The position numbers and the translations under genes are program-made. A model generated the notes under the pieces. The model had not been told where the DNA came from and did not search any database. It saw only the letters and a program-made list of their open reading frames with translations. DNA of 64,000 nucleotides. Source: Plasmopara viticola. Its lineage: Eukaryota; Oomycota; Peronosporomycetes; Peronosporales; Peronosporaceae. Below are positions 46,246 through 56,489 of this stretch, piece after piece. The number at the start of each line of letters is the position of its first letter. Positions within the stretch are counted from its first letter, which is position 1. The stretch is from the NCBI GenBank assembly GCA_001695595.3, contig MBPM02000005.1, positions 992,001-1,056,000 of the forward strand, read 5' to 3'.

Positions 46246-46311
46246 GTTATCACCACGCAGTAAATGTTATCACCACGCAGATAACAGTAACTCACTTGCT
46301 CAACCAAGATA
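46246..46311. repeat. Extra copy of the hairpin right arm
   Basis: After GTTATCACCACGCAGTAAAT, the loop plus right arm is repeated (CACCACGCAGATAACAGTAA, then CTCACTTGCTCAACC) at about 46265-46311, giving a partial tandem duplication of the fold-back. Confidence 0.85.
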
Positions 46312-46758
46312 TGTGTGTCATGTTCACCAAAGTACTTAGAACAAGTTTTTACTACAAGCACGTGGCATTTGGTCCAAGCACACAGCATTAACAATCGGAT
46401 TATAATCAGGAATACCAGTAAGGATTCTTTCAAATCAAAAAATCGGTTATCTTTCGTCTTCTCTCGTGATCCTGCAAAGTTTAGAGTGTAAGAGTATTAC
46501 AAATTAAGTTTCCAGCCATCATCCACGTTAAATCGTGCTGGTTGCTCTTCAGGTCAATATAGCTGATCCTTTTTTGTAAGAAGCTTTATTGCGCTAAGCC
46601 AGCTAGTGTTTGGTCACTTTTTGCTAACCCAAAAAAGCTTACCGATTAATTAGTCGGTAAATGCAGACTGAAATGATAGTAAAACTGTATAAAATTAGCA
46701 CCGGCCCAGTACTGTACAGGAAGGCTGCAAGAGATAAATCCACCATGCACGAGCTCAT
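46312..46758. other. 3' flank of the leucine-zipper gene
   Basis: No ORF of note. Contains the imperfect palindrome TACCGATTAATTAGTCGGTA near 46640-46660. Confidence 0.4.
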
Positions 46759-47835
46759 TTACACTTCAAGCGGCTGCTTTCGTCCTGCTGCGGTCTCTTC
46801 GTCAATAACCAGCATTTCCAATACACTTGGAGGAATGTCGCCTCCAAAGAGCCGTTTGAAAACACCCACTTGATCCCAATTATGATACTGTTCAGCAATG
46901 CGTAAGTCTTGGAATACAACGTACGTTGTGACTGTAAATGTTAAATCCGACGACTTGATCGCCATCAGTACTACACGCATCGTAGCCGGACAATCCTCAG
47001 ATGCACAAACACGCTCCAAGTGTTGCGGGGAAGCGATTTCGCCTTGAATCCGCCACTTTGTAAGGAACATCTCTCCATCCGGTAAATGAGGTCGCAACTC
47101 GACAATATCCACGACAATACTTGCAAAAACCGATCGAATCATGTTCCACAGACTGATAATCTGTAGGCGCCCAACCGCATCCCATTCCCGCACACCCACT
47201 CCAATGCGACAGTCTTCATGCCACACGCGGGACACTTCGCTCAAGCTTAAGTACGTTGCATTAAGAAGTTCCACCATCTCGGTCACTACTTTTGTCCTCG
47301 CACTCAATAATCGTGGATTCTCTGCGCATTTATCCACTGTTGTCATCCGGCCGGCTGTCTTTTTACCCAATAGTAACGCTTGTTTCAAATGCAAATTGTC
47401 GCGCTCTAAGTTGCGCACATGTTGCTCTAACTCGGCGAGTTTCGTATGTTTCGCACCGGTACCCCCGCCGTACGAACCGGTTTCGCTACGTGGCTTCGCC
47501 TTGTCCTTGGCATCATCTTCGTCGCCTTCGTCCTCCGCGTCCAACCTCTCGACCTCCTTTTGCCTCTTAAAGTTACTAGTGTGAGGATCATTGGGTTCTT
47601 GATGCGGTAGAAATCGCTCAAAGCTCGGGGAAACAGCCTCAACGCGTGCATGTCGACGCTTGTGTGACTTTGTCCCGCTCTCGTGCTGCGCGTCGTCCAT
47701 TTCACTAGGAAACGTGTCCAGTAGCTCATTTAAAGCAACCACTTCGGGTTCTGCAAGCTGTCGCTTCGATCCACCGCCAGTACTGGCACTTGCTGCCGCA
47801 CATTCGTCGGCAGGCGACGAGAGGGGCGACAACAT
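46759..47835 (-). CDS. Leucine-zipper protein with NTF2/SnoaL-like C-terminal domain
   Basis: 358 residues from the ATG at 47835 (the frame continues 18 bp upstream only from TTG). Order: Ser/Ala-rich N-terminus; a basic KSHKRRHAR patch (56-64) that could be a nuclear signal; an acidic DAEDEGDEDDAKDK stretch (about 100-112); a Gly linker; a leucine heptad segment (LAELEQHVRNLERDNLHLKQ, about 133-152); then a globular domain (about 190-345) with WHEDCRIGV, GRLQI, FLTKWRIQGE, LTFTVTTYVVF and YHNWDQV in the pattern of NTF2/SnoaL-like folds. Oomycete bZIP-type regulators often combine a zipper with such a domain, but the expected basic region (N-x-x-AA-x-x-SR) is absent before the zipper. Likely nuclear dimeric regulator; DNA binding is unproven. 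Confidence 0.82.
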   Translation of the reverse strand: MLSPLSSPADECAAASASTGGGSKRQLAEPEVVALNELLDTFPSEMDDAQHESGTKSHKRRHARVEAVSPSFERFLPHQEPNDPHTSNFKRQKEVERLDAEDEGDEDDAKDKAKPRSETGSYGGGTGAKHTKLAELEQHVRNLERDNLHLKQALLLGKKTAGRMTTVDKCAENPRLLSARTKVVTEMVELLNATYLSLSEVSRVWHEDCRIGVGVREWDAVGRLQIISLWNMIRSVFASIVVDIVELRPHLPDGEMFLTKWRIQGEIASPQHLERVCASEDCPATMRVVLMAIKSSDLTFTVTTYVVFQDLRIAEQYHNWDQVGVFKRLFGGDIPPSVLEMLVIDEETAAGRKQPLEV

Positions 47836-47885
47836 CTGGCCGCAACAAATCAACGCTTATTTAAAGCTCCGTATCCGATTGTTAT

Positions 47886-47915
47886 GTACACCACATTATA
47901 TCAACGTACACCACA
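47886..47915 (-). promoter_or_regulatory. Paired GTACACCACA repeats upstream of the zipper gene
   Basis: GTACACCACA at 47886-47895 and again at 47906-47915, exactly 20 bp apart (about two helical turns), 50-80 bp before the ATG at 47835 and inside the 103-bp gap to the upstream gene. A perfect palindrome TTGACATGTCAA (47931-47942) overlaps the stop codon of that gene. Confidence 0.4.
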
Positions 47916-47938
47916 CCAACATATATATTGTTGACATG

Positions 47939-50900
47939 TCAAGTTAATTCCTGTACGATGGGACTCACCTCATCCACACTATTGAGCTGCTCTCGTACCA
48001 CCTTGATCTCTGCTTCCACTTCTTGCGCGAGACTCTCCATCTGTGCTCCATTGCCCGCAAGCTGCAACGTCATTTCCACGTCTTCTCGCTCGGCCGTGGC
48101 CTCTTCCCAAATTTGAGTCAAACTCCGTTCAACATCTTCCACTTCATCCTGTTCTTCCAGCAGCACGGCAAACGAAGCCTTCAACGTCTCCATTTCTTCT
48201 TGACACCGCGTCTTTTGCTCCATGACGTGAGCTTTGTATGTCTTCAGCTCTTGCAACTGCGTCTCTTTCATCGCTACACACTCTTCTAGTCGCTGTAAGG
48301 TCGCTGCTAATTCGGAACGACGTGCCGCTTCCGCGTGCATCAACGCCAAGCCGGCCATCAATTGCTTCACTCGCGCCTCGACCTCCCGTTCCGTTTGTCG
48401 AGTGTGTTGCTCTACTCCCGTCAGTGGCTCTTGTACCGACACGTGATAGTCCAGAGTCTTTTCATTCAGCCACGAAAACGCATTGTTCCATTCAAACACC
48501 AACGTCGTGCTATCATGCTGCACGTGAAACACGCCCGACATGTCATTCATTCGTTCCGGTGGCACAATTTCCACTTCCGTCGACGTGACATCCAGGACCT
48601 TTGCCATCAACTGGAACACCACATCCGCCGCTTCTTCTTTGACCGAAAAGCTCCAGACGACGCGCCATCCGCTCTTTTCACAAATCACGGGCAGTTCAAA
48701 GCTCGCGCCAGCCTTGATCACCACACCACTGCGCATGACCAAGCACTCTTCAAACTCCGCGTCAGCTTTGACCGGTTGATCTGCAGCAACAACAGCGCGA
48801 CGATCGTCACGAAAGTCACAGACATTTCGAAACGCAAGCGAATGCTCTTCCAGGCGCGTATGCAACTCAGCGATGATCGTTGTGATCTGTTGCTTCAACG
48901 CCAAGACCCGAGTCTGCCGCCTTTGCGCTTGCAACACGCGCTCTTTATCAGACTGCAAGTGTTTGCGTGTCGCTTGGAGTTCATGGAGCTCGTCTTGCTC
49001 GGCTTTGAGCTCAAGCTCTGTCTTCTCTTCACGCAGCGTCTGTAGCTCTTCTTGCAGCTCTAGCACCTGCTTGCGCAGCTTCTTCACTGCATCGTCTTTA
49101 GCAGACAGCGCTGCCGAGGTCGGAACGACGGCTGTTGAAGACGTGGACAAAGCAGTCGCAGTGACTGGATTTCGAGCCTCTTGCAGCTCGTCTCGGCACG
49201 TATCCAATGCTTTCGTGAGCAAAGCAATCTCTGTAGAAGCGTCCTGGAGCTCGGATCGCAGCTGCCACAGTTCAGGTCCACGACCGTCGATTCTTTCTTC
49301 CTCTGCCAACATTAAACTCGCTTCACTTCTCTGAGCAATTCGAGTTGCAATCTCGAGCTTAGCACTTAAGCGACACACTTCTTCAGTCGCAGCAGCGACC
49401 TCGCATTCACACTTTCTACACTGCTCTTCAAGCGCAAACACCTTCTCAGCAGTAGCAGCTTTGGTTGTCGCAAAGCGCTCTTGCAAGCCAACCAATTCTG
49501 CTCTCGCATCGTCGAGCTGCTGTTTCAACGCAGTCTCCGACGCTCTTAGGTCCACCAACTCCGTTTCGAGTCCAGCAATGACCTTTGCATCCTTTGACGG
49601 AGCAAGAGGCACGTCGGTGGAAGCAACAGAACGTACCCAGTTCTCGTCACTAGCCGAAGCATTACAGTGCGCCTTAATTTGTTGCTTTAACGCCTCAATC
49701 TGTCGCTGTTGCTCGGAGCACTCGGCTTTACTTGCTTCTAGTGCATCGTGGGCTTTCTGCGAGTCCTCCTTGGCCGCGTGGACCGCAGCTGTGGCCGAAC
49801 TCAGTCGTTCAAGGAACGCGGCGCGCTCTGCTTCCTCCACTCGCTCCCTCTCGTCTTCCATCTGCCGTTTCTGTACCAGAAACTCTTCAAGTGATAGTGT
49901 TAGCTCGTCTACCTTTGCCCTCAATTGATCTCTTTCCGCAACTAAGTCCTTCGTTCCTTCTTCCAGCTCCGCAATCACACGTGCTTTCTCCACTGCAAAC
50001 TGGTGAAATTCAACCTGCATCATCTCCAGTGTTCGCTGCACCTCGTTCAAGCGTGACTCACTGTCTCGACGAGCACCATCTGCTTCTTCTCGCTGCTCAT
50101 GACTCTCTTTCACTCGTGACTTAAGTGCTTCGTTCTCCTTTCGCATGCCATTCAACAGTTCTGCACGCTTCTCCATCTTCTTCAACGCCGTGTGCGACCG
50201 CATACGATACCGTTCAAACTCACTCTGCACACTTGCAAGTTGTTGCTGCAAGTTGGCAACTTCTTCTTGTTGCTGCTGCTCTAAACTGCTAGCAGACAAG
50301 TGCAAGGCTTTAAACTTTTCACCAGCTTCCTTCAAAGCCTCCTTTTCTTTATTCAAAGCTGCTACTTGCTCGTTCAACGCCTCAATCCTTTCTTCCACCT
50401 CGCGTCTTGACGCTTCAGTTTCCTCCACTCGGTCTTGTACTTGCAGCTTCTCTCGCTCCAGTTCTTGTATCTTGATTGCATCAAACTCCATCCGGTCCCG
50501 CAGCTGTTGAAATTCAGCTAGCCACCGTAAACTCTTTGTCTTTGCAGCAGTCACAAGATCGTCCAAGTTCGTGTCACAGTCCACTTCTCTTTCCACTTGC
50601 TCTTCCTCCTCTCGATCTCGTGCAAGCAAACGCCGGTCTAACGACTGTACAAACTCATCAAGCACTCGCTTTTGCTTGTCACTGTCACGACGAAACTCAT
50701 TCAATTGCGCCTCTGTCGTACGCAATTGGTCCCGGACAGCTCTCAGGTCAGACACGACGGACGCAAGCGCACAACTCACTTGCACTACTTCCTGACACTG
50801 CCACACTCTAGCATGCAAACCATTGAAAGCATCCAAATCCTCTCCTATACCACTCACGACGCTCACCACATCGCGCAGTTCAATCTGTAGTTGTACCAAG

Positions 50901-53314
50901 TACTTGTCAGCTTCTTCGTCAGTCTTTTGAACTGTTTGCTGCTCACTCTTTAGTTGAGTACATTCTTGCGCTTGAGCAGCCAGGTCCAAGCGACAAGCAT
51001 TGAGCGCAGCCTCGCAGCGCTCAAGAGAAGCTGCAGTTTCCTTCTGCTCTGCACTTTTCGTTGCCAAAACCTTCTCCAGCTCTTCCAACTGCGTCGACAA
51101 CGCATCAATTGTCCTCTCACTATCGACAACACGCTGGGTCAATCGAGTCGTCTCTTCCCCGTGCGTGCTTTGCAGCGTCCTGGCTTGTGCATTCTCATTG
51201 GTTAAGAGCTCAAGTTGCTGTTCGAGTTGTACACGTTCGGTTTCTAGTAACCTCGTCGTACGTTGCTCGTCTTGACAACGCGCTTCGTACGCCGTAACTT
51301 GTGCTTGCAGAGTGTCAAGACTGGTTTGTAATCGTAACGTTTCCTCTTCGTGTGTGCGCTGTAGTTCGTCCACTGCCGCAACCTTCGCGTTGGAGAGATG
51401 GTCAATGCTTTGCTGATATTCGCCTTTCATTTGTGAAATCAGAGCTTGTTGCGCTTGGACTTGCTCTTCATATCGAGCAATTTGAGCGTGTAACTCGTCG
51501 AAGGCAGTCGATTTCGAGCCGGCATCATCTTGGCTTGTACAGCTTACTTCCACCTCATCTTCAGCACAAAGAGCAGTATGCTGCGACTCGTCTTCGTCGA
51601 ATTCCAGTACCGGAACATCCATGATCTCACCCCCACCTTCTTCGTCTCCAGACTCGCCTTGACCCATTAAAATCCGTTCTGCCTTGACGTCTTTCAACTG
51701 ATGATTTAATTGCTCGATTGTAGCTGCATGTTCTTTCACAAGACGATCCTTTTCAATCGTCAAAGCGCCAATCTCAGCTTGCAATTGCTGTAACTCATGA
51801 CCTACTGAATTCGTCTTCAAACTGTCGTCAGCTATTAATCGATCAAGCTCAAGTCGCACATTTTCCACTTCCATCAAGTGCCTCTGTCGTAGTTGCTCTA
51901 CTTCGTCAGCATGCACTTGTTCAAGACATTCCTTCCTCAAGTTTAAATCCTTCAATTCAACTCGTAGCGCCTGCACTTCCTCCATATTCATCAACCTCGT
52001 CTCATCCATCGCACAAGAAGCTGTAGCGCTTTTGATTTGACTCTGAAGAATTTCAATCTCGTCTTGAAAAGACTTTTCGAGCTTTGTTACTTTGTCCGCA
52101 TGTACCTCTACGAGCTTTTCCTTTTCTGCCCTCAAGGTATCCAATTCAATCTGCAACAATTTCGATTTCTCCTCCATCGCAACTTGCTCCTCTTCCATCC
52201 TTTGCACCTGTTTCTCACAATCTACAACTTCTCCATCACGCTCTTTCATATTCTCTCGCTTCTTCTTACTATCGTCATCGACATGCATTTGCAGAGGTTC
52301 TTCTTTCAACTGCTCTACACTCTCACATTCCTCGCCTTTTTCAGTCAACTCACCTCTTAATTCCTCAAGCTGATGGCGCAATTCACTCCCTTCCACTTCA
52401 AATCTCCTCCTCACTTCCTCCTTCGCTTCAGTCACTTCTTCTACTTGACACTTTAACTCCCGCTCTTGCTCTTCTCTCTTCTCAATCATCTCCAGTGCAC
52501 TTGTCAATTGCAGCTTCAATCCATCCACCTCCTCAGTATGAACTCGTTTCATCCTTTCATTCTCTAATGCCAAACCTTCCAATTCCAACCTCAACGTTTG
52601 CATCTCTTCTGCTGCCTTTCGAGATAAATCTTGAATTTCCTGATCACTCTCTCGTACCAACTGCTCCATCGCTCGACACGCCTCTCGCTGTTGCTCAAGC
52701 AATGCAGCGTCTTCTTCCTGTCGTTTAATATCCCTTTCTTTCACTCTCTCTATCTCTTCCTCCATCTCTTTCCACCGTAAAAGTGCATTTTGTACCTCCA
52801 CAATATGATACGCCGGCCAAACCTCTAAAACAACATGCTCCAGCTCTACAAGACGTCGCACTCGATCGATCACCGACTCCTCTTTCAACTTGTTATCAAT
52901 GACAGCAGTTTCTAACGTCTTCCAGCGTTCTGAGAGGCCAAAAAGCGTCTGCTGCTGCTCTAAAACCCGCGTCCGAGCTTGCGTGACAGTCTCGGCGGCC
53001 TGTTGCAGCGCTGTACTCGCAGTCTCGTTGCCCTTGGATCGCATGTCCTCGGACTTCTTACTCAGCATCGTTCGGACTTTTGCTAATCGTGTCGCTAGCA
53101 CCTCCACGTCCTCGTCCTCGTCGTCACGCTCGCCATGTCGACGAGCTAACAGATGGCGTTGCTCAGAAATAAGCGCCAAAGCTTGCCGTAGATCGGACAC
53201 TGAGGCTGATAATGCACTTGCAGCAGTCTTGTTGCCTTTTTGCTGTGCGTCTTGTGCCTTTTGCTGCAGCTTCTCGGCCACGAGGTGCACGCGAGCACTG
53301 ACGTCAGCTGCCAT
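47939..53314 (-). CDS. Giant coiled-coil (golgin-like) protein with GOLD domain
   Basis: 1791 residues, one uninterrupted ORF. The ATG at 53314 (MAADVSARVH) is chosen because the open frame beyond it starts at GTG just after a TAA. Most of the chain is Glu/Gln/Leu-rich heptad coiled coil. The N-terminus has two related segments of about 43 residues (KGN-K-TAASAL at 26 and KGN-E-TASTAL at 94). Near residues 1510-1625 lies a globular beta-rich GOLD domain (GASFELPVICEKSGWRVVWS, then FHVQHDSTTLVFEWNNAFSW, then LDYHV), followed by a last coiled coil of about 165 residues. GOLD domains are found in p24 cargo receptors, ACBD3, Sec14-like proteins and FYCO1; long coiled coil plus GOLD suggests a Golgi/vesicle tether or transport adaptor. 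No membrane anchor, RUN, FYVE or GRIP domain was seen. Large antisense frames are shadows. Confidence 0.87.
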   Translation of the reverse strand: MAADVSARVHLVAEKLQQKAQDAQQKGNKTAASALSASVSDLRQALALISEQRHLLARRHGERDDEDEDVEVLATRLAKVRTMLSKKSEDMRSKGNETASTALQQAAETVTQARTRVLEQQQTLFGLSERWKTLETAVIDNKLKEESVIDRVRRLVELEHVVLEVWPAYHIVEVQNALLRWKEMEEEIERVKERDIKRQEEDAALLEQQREACRAMEQLVRESDQEIQDLSRKAAEEMQTLRLELEGLALENERMKRVHTEEVDGLKLQLTSALEMIEKREEQERELKCQVEEVTEAKEEVRRRFEVEGSELRHQLEELRGELTEKGEECESVEQLKEEPLQMHVDDDSKKKRENMKERDGEVVDCEKQVQRMEEEQVAMEEKSKLLQIELDTLRAEKEKLVEVHADKVTKLEKSFQDEIEILQSQIKSATASCAMDETRLMNMEEVQALRVELKDLNLRKECLEQVHADEVEQLRQRHLMEVENVRLELDRLIADDSLKTNSVGHELQQLQAEIGALTIEKDRLVKEHAATIEQLNHQLKDVKAERILMGQGESGDEEGGGEIMDVPVLEFDEDESQHTALCAEDEVEVSCTSQDDAGSKSTAFDELHAQIARYEEQVQAQQALISQMKGEYQQSIDHLSNAKVAAVDELQRTHEEETLRLQTSLDTLQAQVTAYEARCQDEQRTTRLLETERVQLEQQLELLTNENAQARTLQSTHGEETTRLTQRVVDSERTIDALSTQLEELEKVLATKSAEQKETAASLERCEAALNACRLDLAAQAQECTQLKSEQQTVQKTDEEADKYLVQLQIELRDVVSVVSGIGEDLDAFNGLHARVWQCQEVVQVSCALASVVSDLRAVRDQLRTTEAQLNEFRRDSDKQKRVLDEFVQSLDRRLLARDREEEEQVEREVDCDTNLDDLVTAAKTKSLRWLAEFQQLRDRMEFDAIKIQELEREKLQVQDRVEETEASRREVEERIEALNEQVAALNKEKEALKEAGEKFKALHLSASSLEQQQQEEVANLQQQLASVQSEFERYRMRSHTALKKMEKRAELLNGMRKENEALKSRVKESHEQREEADGARRDSESRLNEVQRTLEMMQVEFHQFAVEKARVIAELEEGTKDLVAERDQLRAKVDELTLSLEEFLVQKRQMEDERERVEEAERAAFLERLSSATAAVHAAKEDSQKAHDALEASKAECSEQQRQIEALKQQIKAHCNASASDENWVRSVASTDVPLAPSKDAKVIAGLETELVDLRASETALKQQLDDARAELVGLQERFATTKAATAEKVFALEEQCRKCECEVAAATEEVCRLSAKLEIATRIAQRSEASLMLAEEERIDGRGPELWQLRSELQDASTEIALLTKALDTCRDELQEARNPVTATALSTSSTAVVPTSAALSAKDDAVKKLRKQVLELQEELQTLREEKTELELKAEQDELHELQATRKHLQSDKERVLQAQRRQTRVLALKQQITTIIAELHTRLEEHSLAFRNVCDFRDDRRAVVAADQPVKADAEFEECLVMRSGVVIKAGASFELPVICEKSGWRVVWSFSVKEEAADVVFQLMAKVLDVTSTEVEIVPPERMNDMSGVFHVQHDSTTLVFEWNNAFSWLNEKTLDYHVSVQEPLTGVEQHTRQTEREVEARVKQLMAGLALMHAEAARRSELAATLQRLEECVAMKETQLQELKTYKAHVMEQKTRCQEEMETLKASFAVLLEEQDEVEDVERSLTQIWEEATAEREDVEMTLQLAGNGAQMESLAQEVEAEIKVVREQLNSVDEVSPIVQELT

Positions 53315-53334
53315 GTTTGAAACAATGGGGTCAT
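53146..53334 (-). promoter_or_regulatory. Out-of-frame upstream ATG overlapping the golgin-like start
   Basis: An ATG at 53334 precedes the main ATG (53314) by 20 bp in another frame and opens 62 codons that overlap the main ORF. If the transcript includes it, translation of the main protein would need leaky scanning. Whether it lies in the mRNA is unknown. Confidence 0.3.
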
Positions 53335-53338
53335 CCAC

Positions 53339-54800
53339 TTAGCGTTTGTGAATTAGTATTGTACATAGCAAGAGATATGCTATTTGGAGGGTTAGTCCGA
53401 CCTGTATCAGAATAGAAAGGGTTATTCAAAACAAAGGTTGATATTGATGATACAGACTTGTCATTTGACTGCCATACGTAAAACGCAAATAGTTTCAACA
53501 GAGCGTTTGCAGCCACACAACCCATTTCAGTAACAGGCTTTACGTCCTTATGTCTTTTAAATGTGAGCTTTGTATTAGCTCTGCGTCTCAAATTTTTAAG
53601 AGACAAATCGGGTGTGGCATCAATTTATAAGAGGTTTTCTGATTTGTATGTCGCATATTCTACGTGATTACTTTTGGTTCGCCTAGGTGCAAAGTTCTCT
53701 AGCTTAGATCAACGAGGTCAATGGGGGACAGGTTTTGTAGATGGAGACAATTTGTAGTCTATTAGGGCTTCCAGTGAACCGGTCTCGCCATCGCAGGAAG
53801 CATCACAATATTCAATAAGCCATCAAGCCATTCAGCGTGCCTTCGGGACCAAGATTATGTATAAGTTAGTGCCAATAAACTTAAAAAATAGACCTTAGCC
53901 AATGTCACAGTCGTGTAATTCGAGAACAAGGCGTCTAAACACATGGCGCAGGTAGATGCTCACGCCTTAGGCTCGCCGGGGTGACCTACGCCTCTTTCAG
54001 CAAGAAATTGAGCAAACCTTGATGTCATTTCGCATATTGTATAACTATTATTCATTAGTTCAGAGATAAGTAGAGCAAATCAGATCATTGAGCCGGAAAG
54101 GACGAGCTTTGGAGCTCTCGGCTGACGCTTTGGATATCGCAAACTAAGAGGTGAGTATTCTTAGTCGTCGAGGGTCGATCAGACTTCCATTGCCATGCTT
54201 AAAAACCGGTCAGGTATTTCTCAATTTAGGTGACTATCTACACAAAGTCATTGTGTACCCTCTGTCGGATGTGCGAGGCTCGCGGTCGTTCGTAACAAAG
54301 AGACTGTAGAGTTTGCGCAGAAACGGACGACGGTCAACCGACTACCAAGTCGCCCATTGCGGTATTTGGTGTTAGCCAGATACGGTTATCTTGTCTGCCG
54401 AAGCGAAAATACTAGCTCAATCAGCCTTTTCCTATGCAATTTGCGAAATTTCTTGACTTCATCATCGTTCCGAAGCTCGTTTTACCGTGCCAACCCTCTT
54501 CAGCTAGTGACTTCAAACGTGTCTTACGCGGATTGAGTACAAAAAATCGAGCGTGAGAATTCTCGCGATTATCGTCCACCGCGCGGCGGGAGCCAACATG
54601 ATAAAGTATAGGGCTCGGAGGCTTTGCTATGACAATCATGAGAATTTGTTAAATTTTCGTCCGAGATGCCAAAAAATGCAGGTCGTGCCTACGGTCAGCT
54701 ACTCGAAATTACTGCGATTCTATTCGCGGTGATTGTGATCGCAAGCAATGATTATTTGGCAAACCAGGCGGAGTTGAAATTTGTTGGGTGTGTTGCCAGC
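53339..54800. other. Upstream region of the golgin-like gene; gene-free
   Basis: About 1.5 kb with no supported gene. The part nearest 53.34 kb must contain the promoter of the minus-strand gene, but no motif stands out. GC-rich scraps near 54.25-54.6 kb may be transposon remains. Confidence 0.4.
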
Positions 54801-54809
54801 TCGTCGCGA

Positions 54810-55830
54810 CCGCAATTAGTAGAATTTCATCCGAAAAGAATCCAAGTCGAGTGTCCAACCTACGCTCAAGCGTGTGCTCACTCTTAGTGATGGAACTACA
54901 ATCGCCATAGAAGAGAATTGACACCAGACTTTGACATCTTTGCCTGCAATAATGGACCGCAATAAAGGCTCTAAATTGGCGTCAAACGTGAGCCGTTTGT
55001 CAATAGAGCCTTTGACTCTGTTTATGTGGGCCACCTTATTATCTGGCCTACACGAAAGCGCGTCGAAACGCACGTTGAGTTTGCCATGTTGCGGAATCAA
55101 AGAATGACAACCATCTTGCTTTTCTCGCCGTCCTCCGCGATGCATAGTCTTTTAGAAGTCTTGAAGCAAAAACTCAAACTGTTACAAATGCGTACTCTTT
55201 AATCTAAAACCTTATCATGAATGAAGTAAGTATGTTGGAGAGTCCTACGTTGCCTGGACTATAGTGAGATGACAGTCTTCGTAAAGTTGCAATAACGTGC
55301 TGCCGATGATAAAATTAGAAGGGTCGCAAACGACGCTAGAAAGCTTTGTATTATCCGACAAAGCCAAAACAGGTGCAATGCTCGAGATCCATTTGTCTGA
55401 AATGGTATTTTCACATTCGTCCGCACGACCTCAAAAACTTGTTAGGAGTGGTCTTCATTACCGATACCCTTAGACCCGCTGTGAGAAAAATATGTCCTCA
55501 AATGTTTCTAAGCAAACGCTCCTATGGTCGAGATCGTTCGACCATATCTCAAACATTACTAAGGCATTCGATAGCCTTTGTGGTATCACTGGCCCCTTTC
55601 ATCGCATGCTACTGGGTATACAAATCACCAGGAAGTTTTCACATTCGGATCCATCTTTTGATTTACAAAGCGCGACTGGACATGTTGTCAGGCAACACAT
55701 TTGTTGTTGAGATAAATTTTAGTCTAGGTACCGCTGCACTATTAGCTTATCGTGAGCATATACCGGTCGTCAATTTCCTTTCTACCTTCGACCACAGAAA
55801 GTCGGTGTAAAAGTGAAACGAAGCCTTTAA
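54810..55830 (-). mobile_element. Ty3/gypsy relic, minus strand (RT and RNase H)
   Basis: RNase H end at 55.01-55.10 kb reads GKLNVRFDALSCRPDNKVAH (compare the family GK-x-NV-x-ADALSRRPDYELAHV). RT remnants around 55.47-55.64 kb are colinear with those at 43.5-43.7 kb (shared plus-strand words GGTATCACT, CCCTTTCATC, CATGCT). 55.76-55.78 shares ACCGGTCGTC with 43.84 kb. Frames are all broken. Confidence 0.7.
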
Positions 55831-56489
55831 TTTGTGCTCACTCGACTGAAGACTCGTCGTTAGCTACAAGTAAACTAGCGCTTTAAAATTTATGGTCCAC
55901 AACCTCACGCTCTCTTGAGCATTGCTTCAACTTTGACAATATCGGACCTCGAATAAAACTCTGCTTGTTTCCCAACCTAGTTGTAGCCCCTTCAAAGGCG
56001 AATATCACGTTGTCAGAGCGATCTTACAATAGTCAGGCCTTGAATTTCTAGACGTGAGGATAATCTTTTTACTTTACGAGAAATGTCACGCGGAAATGCA
56101 CTCCAGCCTCGGCTCCGTAATGTTTGAGTCTTGTCCGACAAAATGTTGAGCCTGAAGCTCGTGTTTGTATCACTTCACAGAAAAAGGGGGGGGGGTGAAG
56201 GGGTTTGCTCGATTGGTACCTCTCGAGACAGAGATGCGACACTCTTTGCCCAAAATTCGTTTCGGTCCGACTGATGGGCTTGCCAACCGTGGCTGTACCG
56301 GCGCATGACCCTGTTCCAACGCCTTCGTATTCACCTATTCCGAGTCTCATGGAAGCCCGTGTAAAACAATGAGGATGATCGCTTCTATTAGTAGTATTGG
56401 GCATATAATTTCATTCTCTTTTGGCTATAACCCTTTATAGTTTAACAAAGCGCGGGTGCAATTTAGTCTCAAAGACAGAAGTAACTGTA
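55831..56489. other. Boundary zone between gypsy relics
   Basis: No gene. Includes a run of ten G at about 56187 and a GC-richer stretch to 56.35 kb. Could hold LTR remnants; no LTR pair was identified by eye. Confidence 0.35.

Noticed and set aside
48335..49045. 236-codon plus-strand ORF inside the golgin-like gene
   Set aside because: Shadow of the minus-strand coding frame; His/Arg/Ser bias mirrors reverse-complemented Glu/Gln codons. Same for the frames at 52084-52728, 52037-52360 and 49461-49928.
54421..54639. 72-codon minus-strand ORF in GC-richer DNA
   Set aside because: No motif I can assign; probably transposon-derived but not provable by eye.
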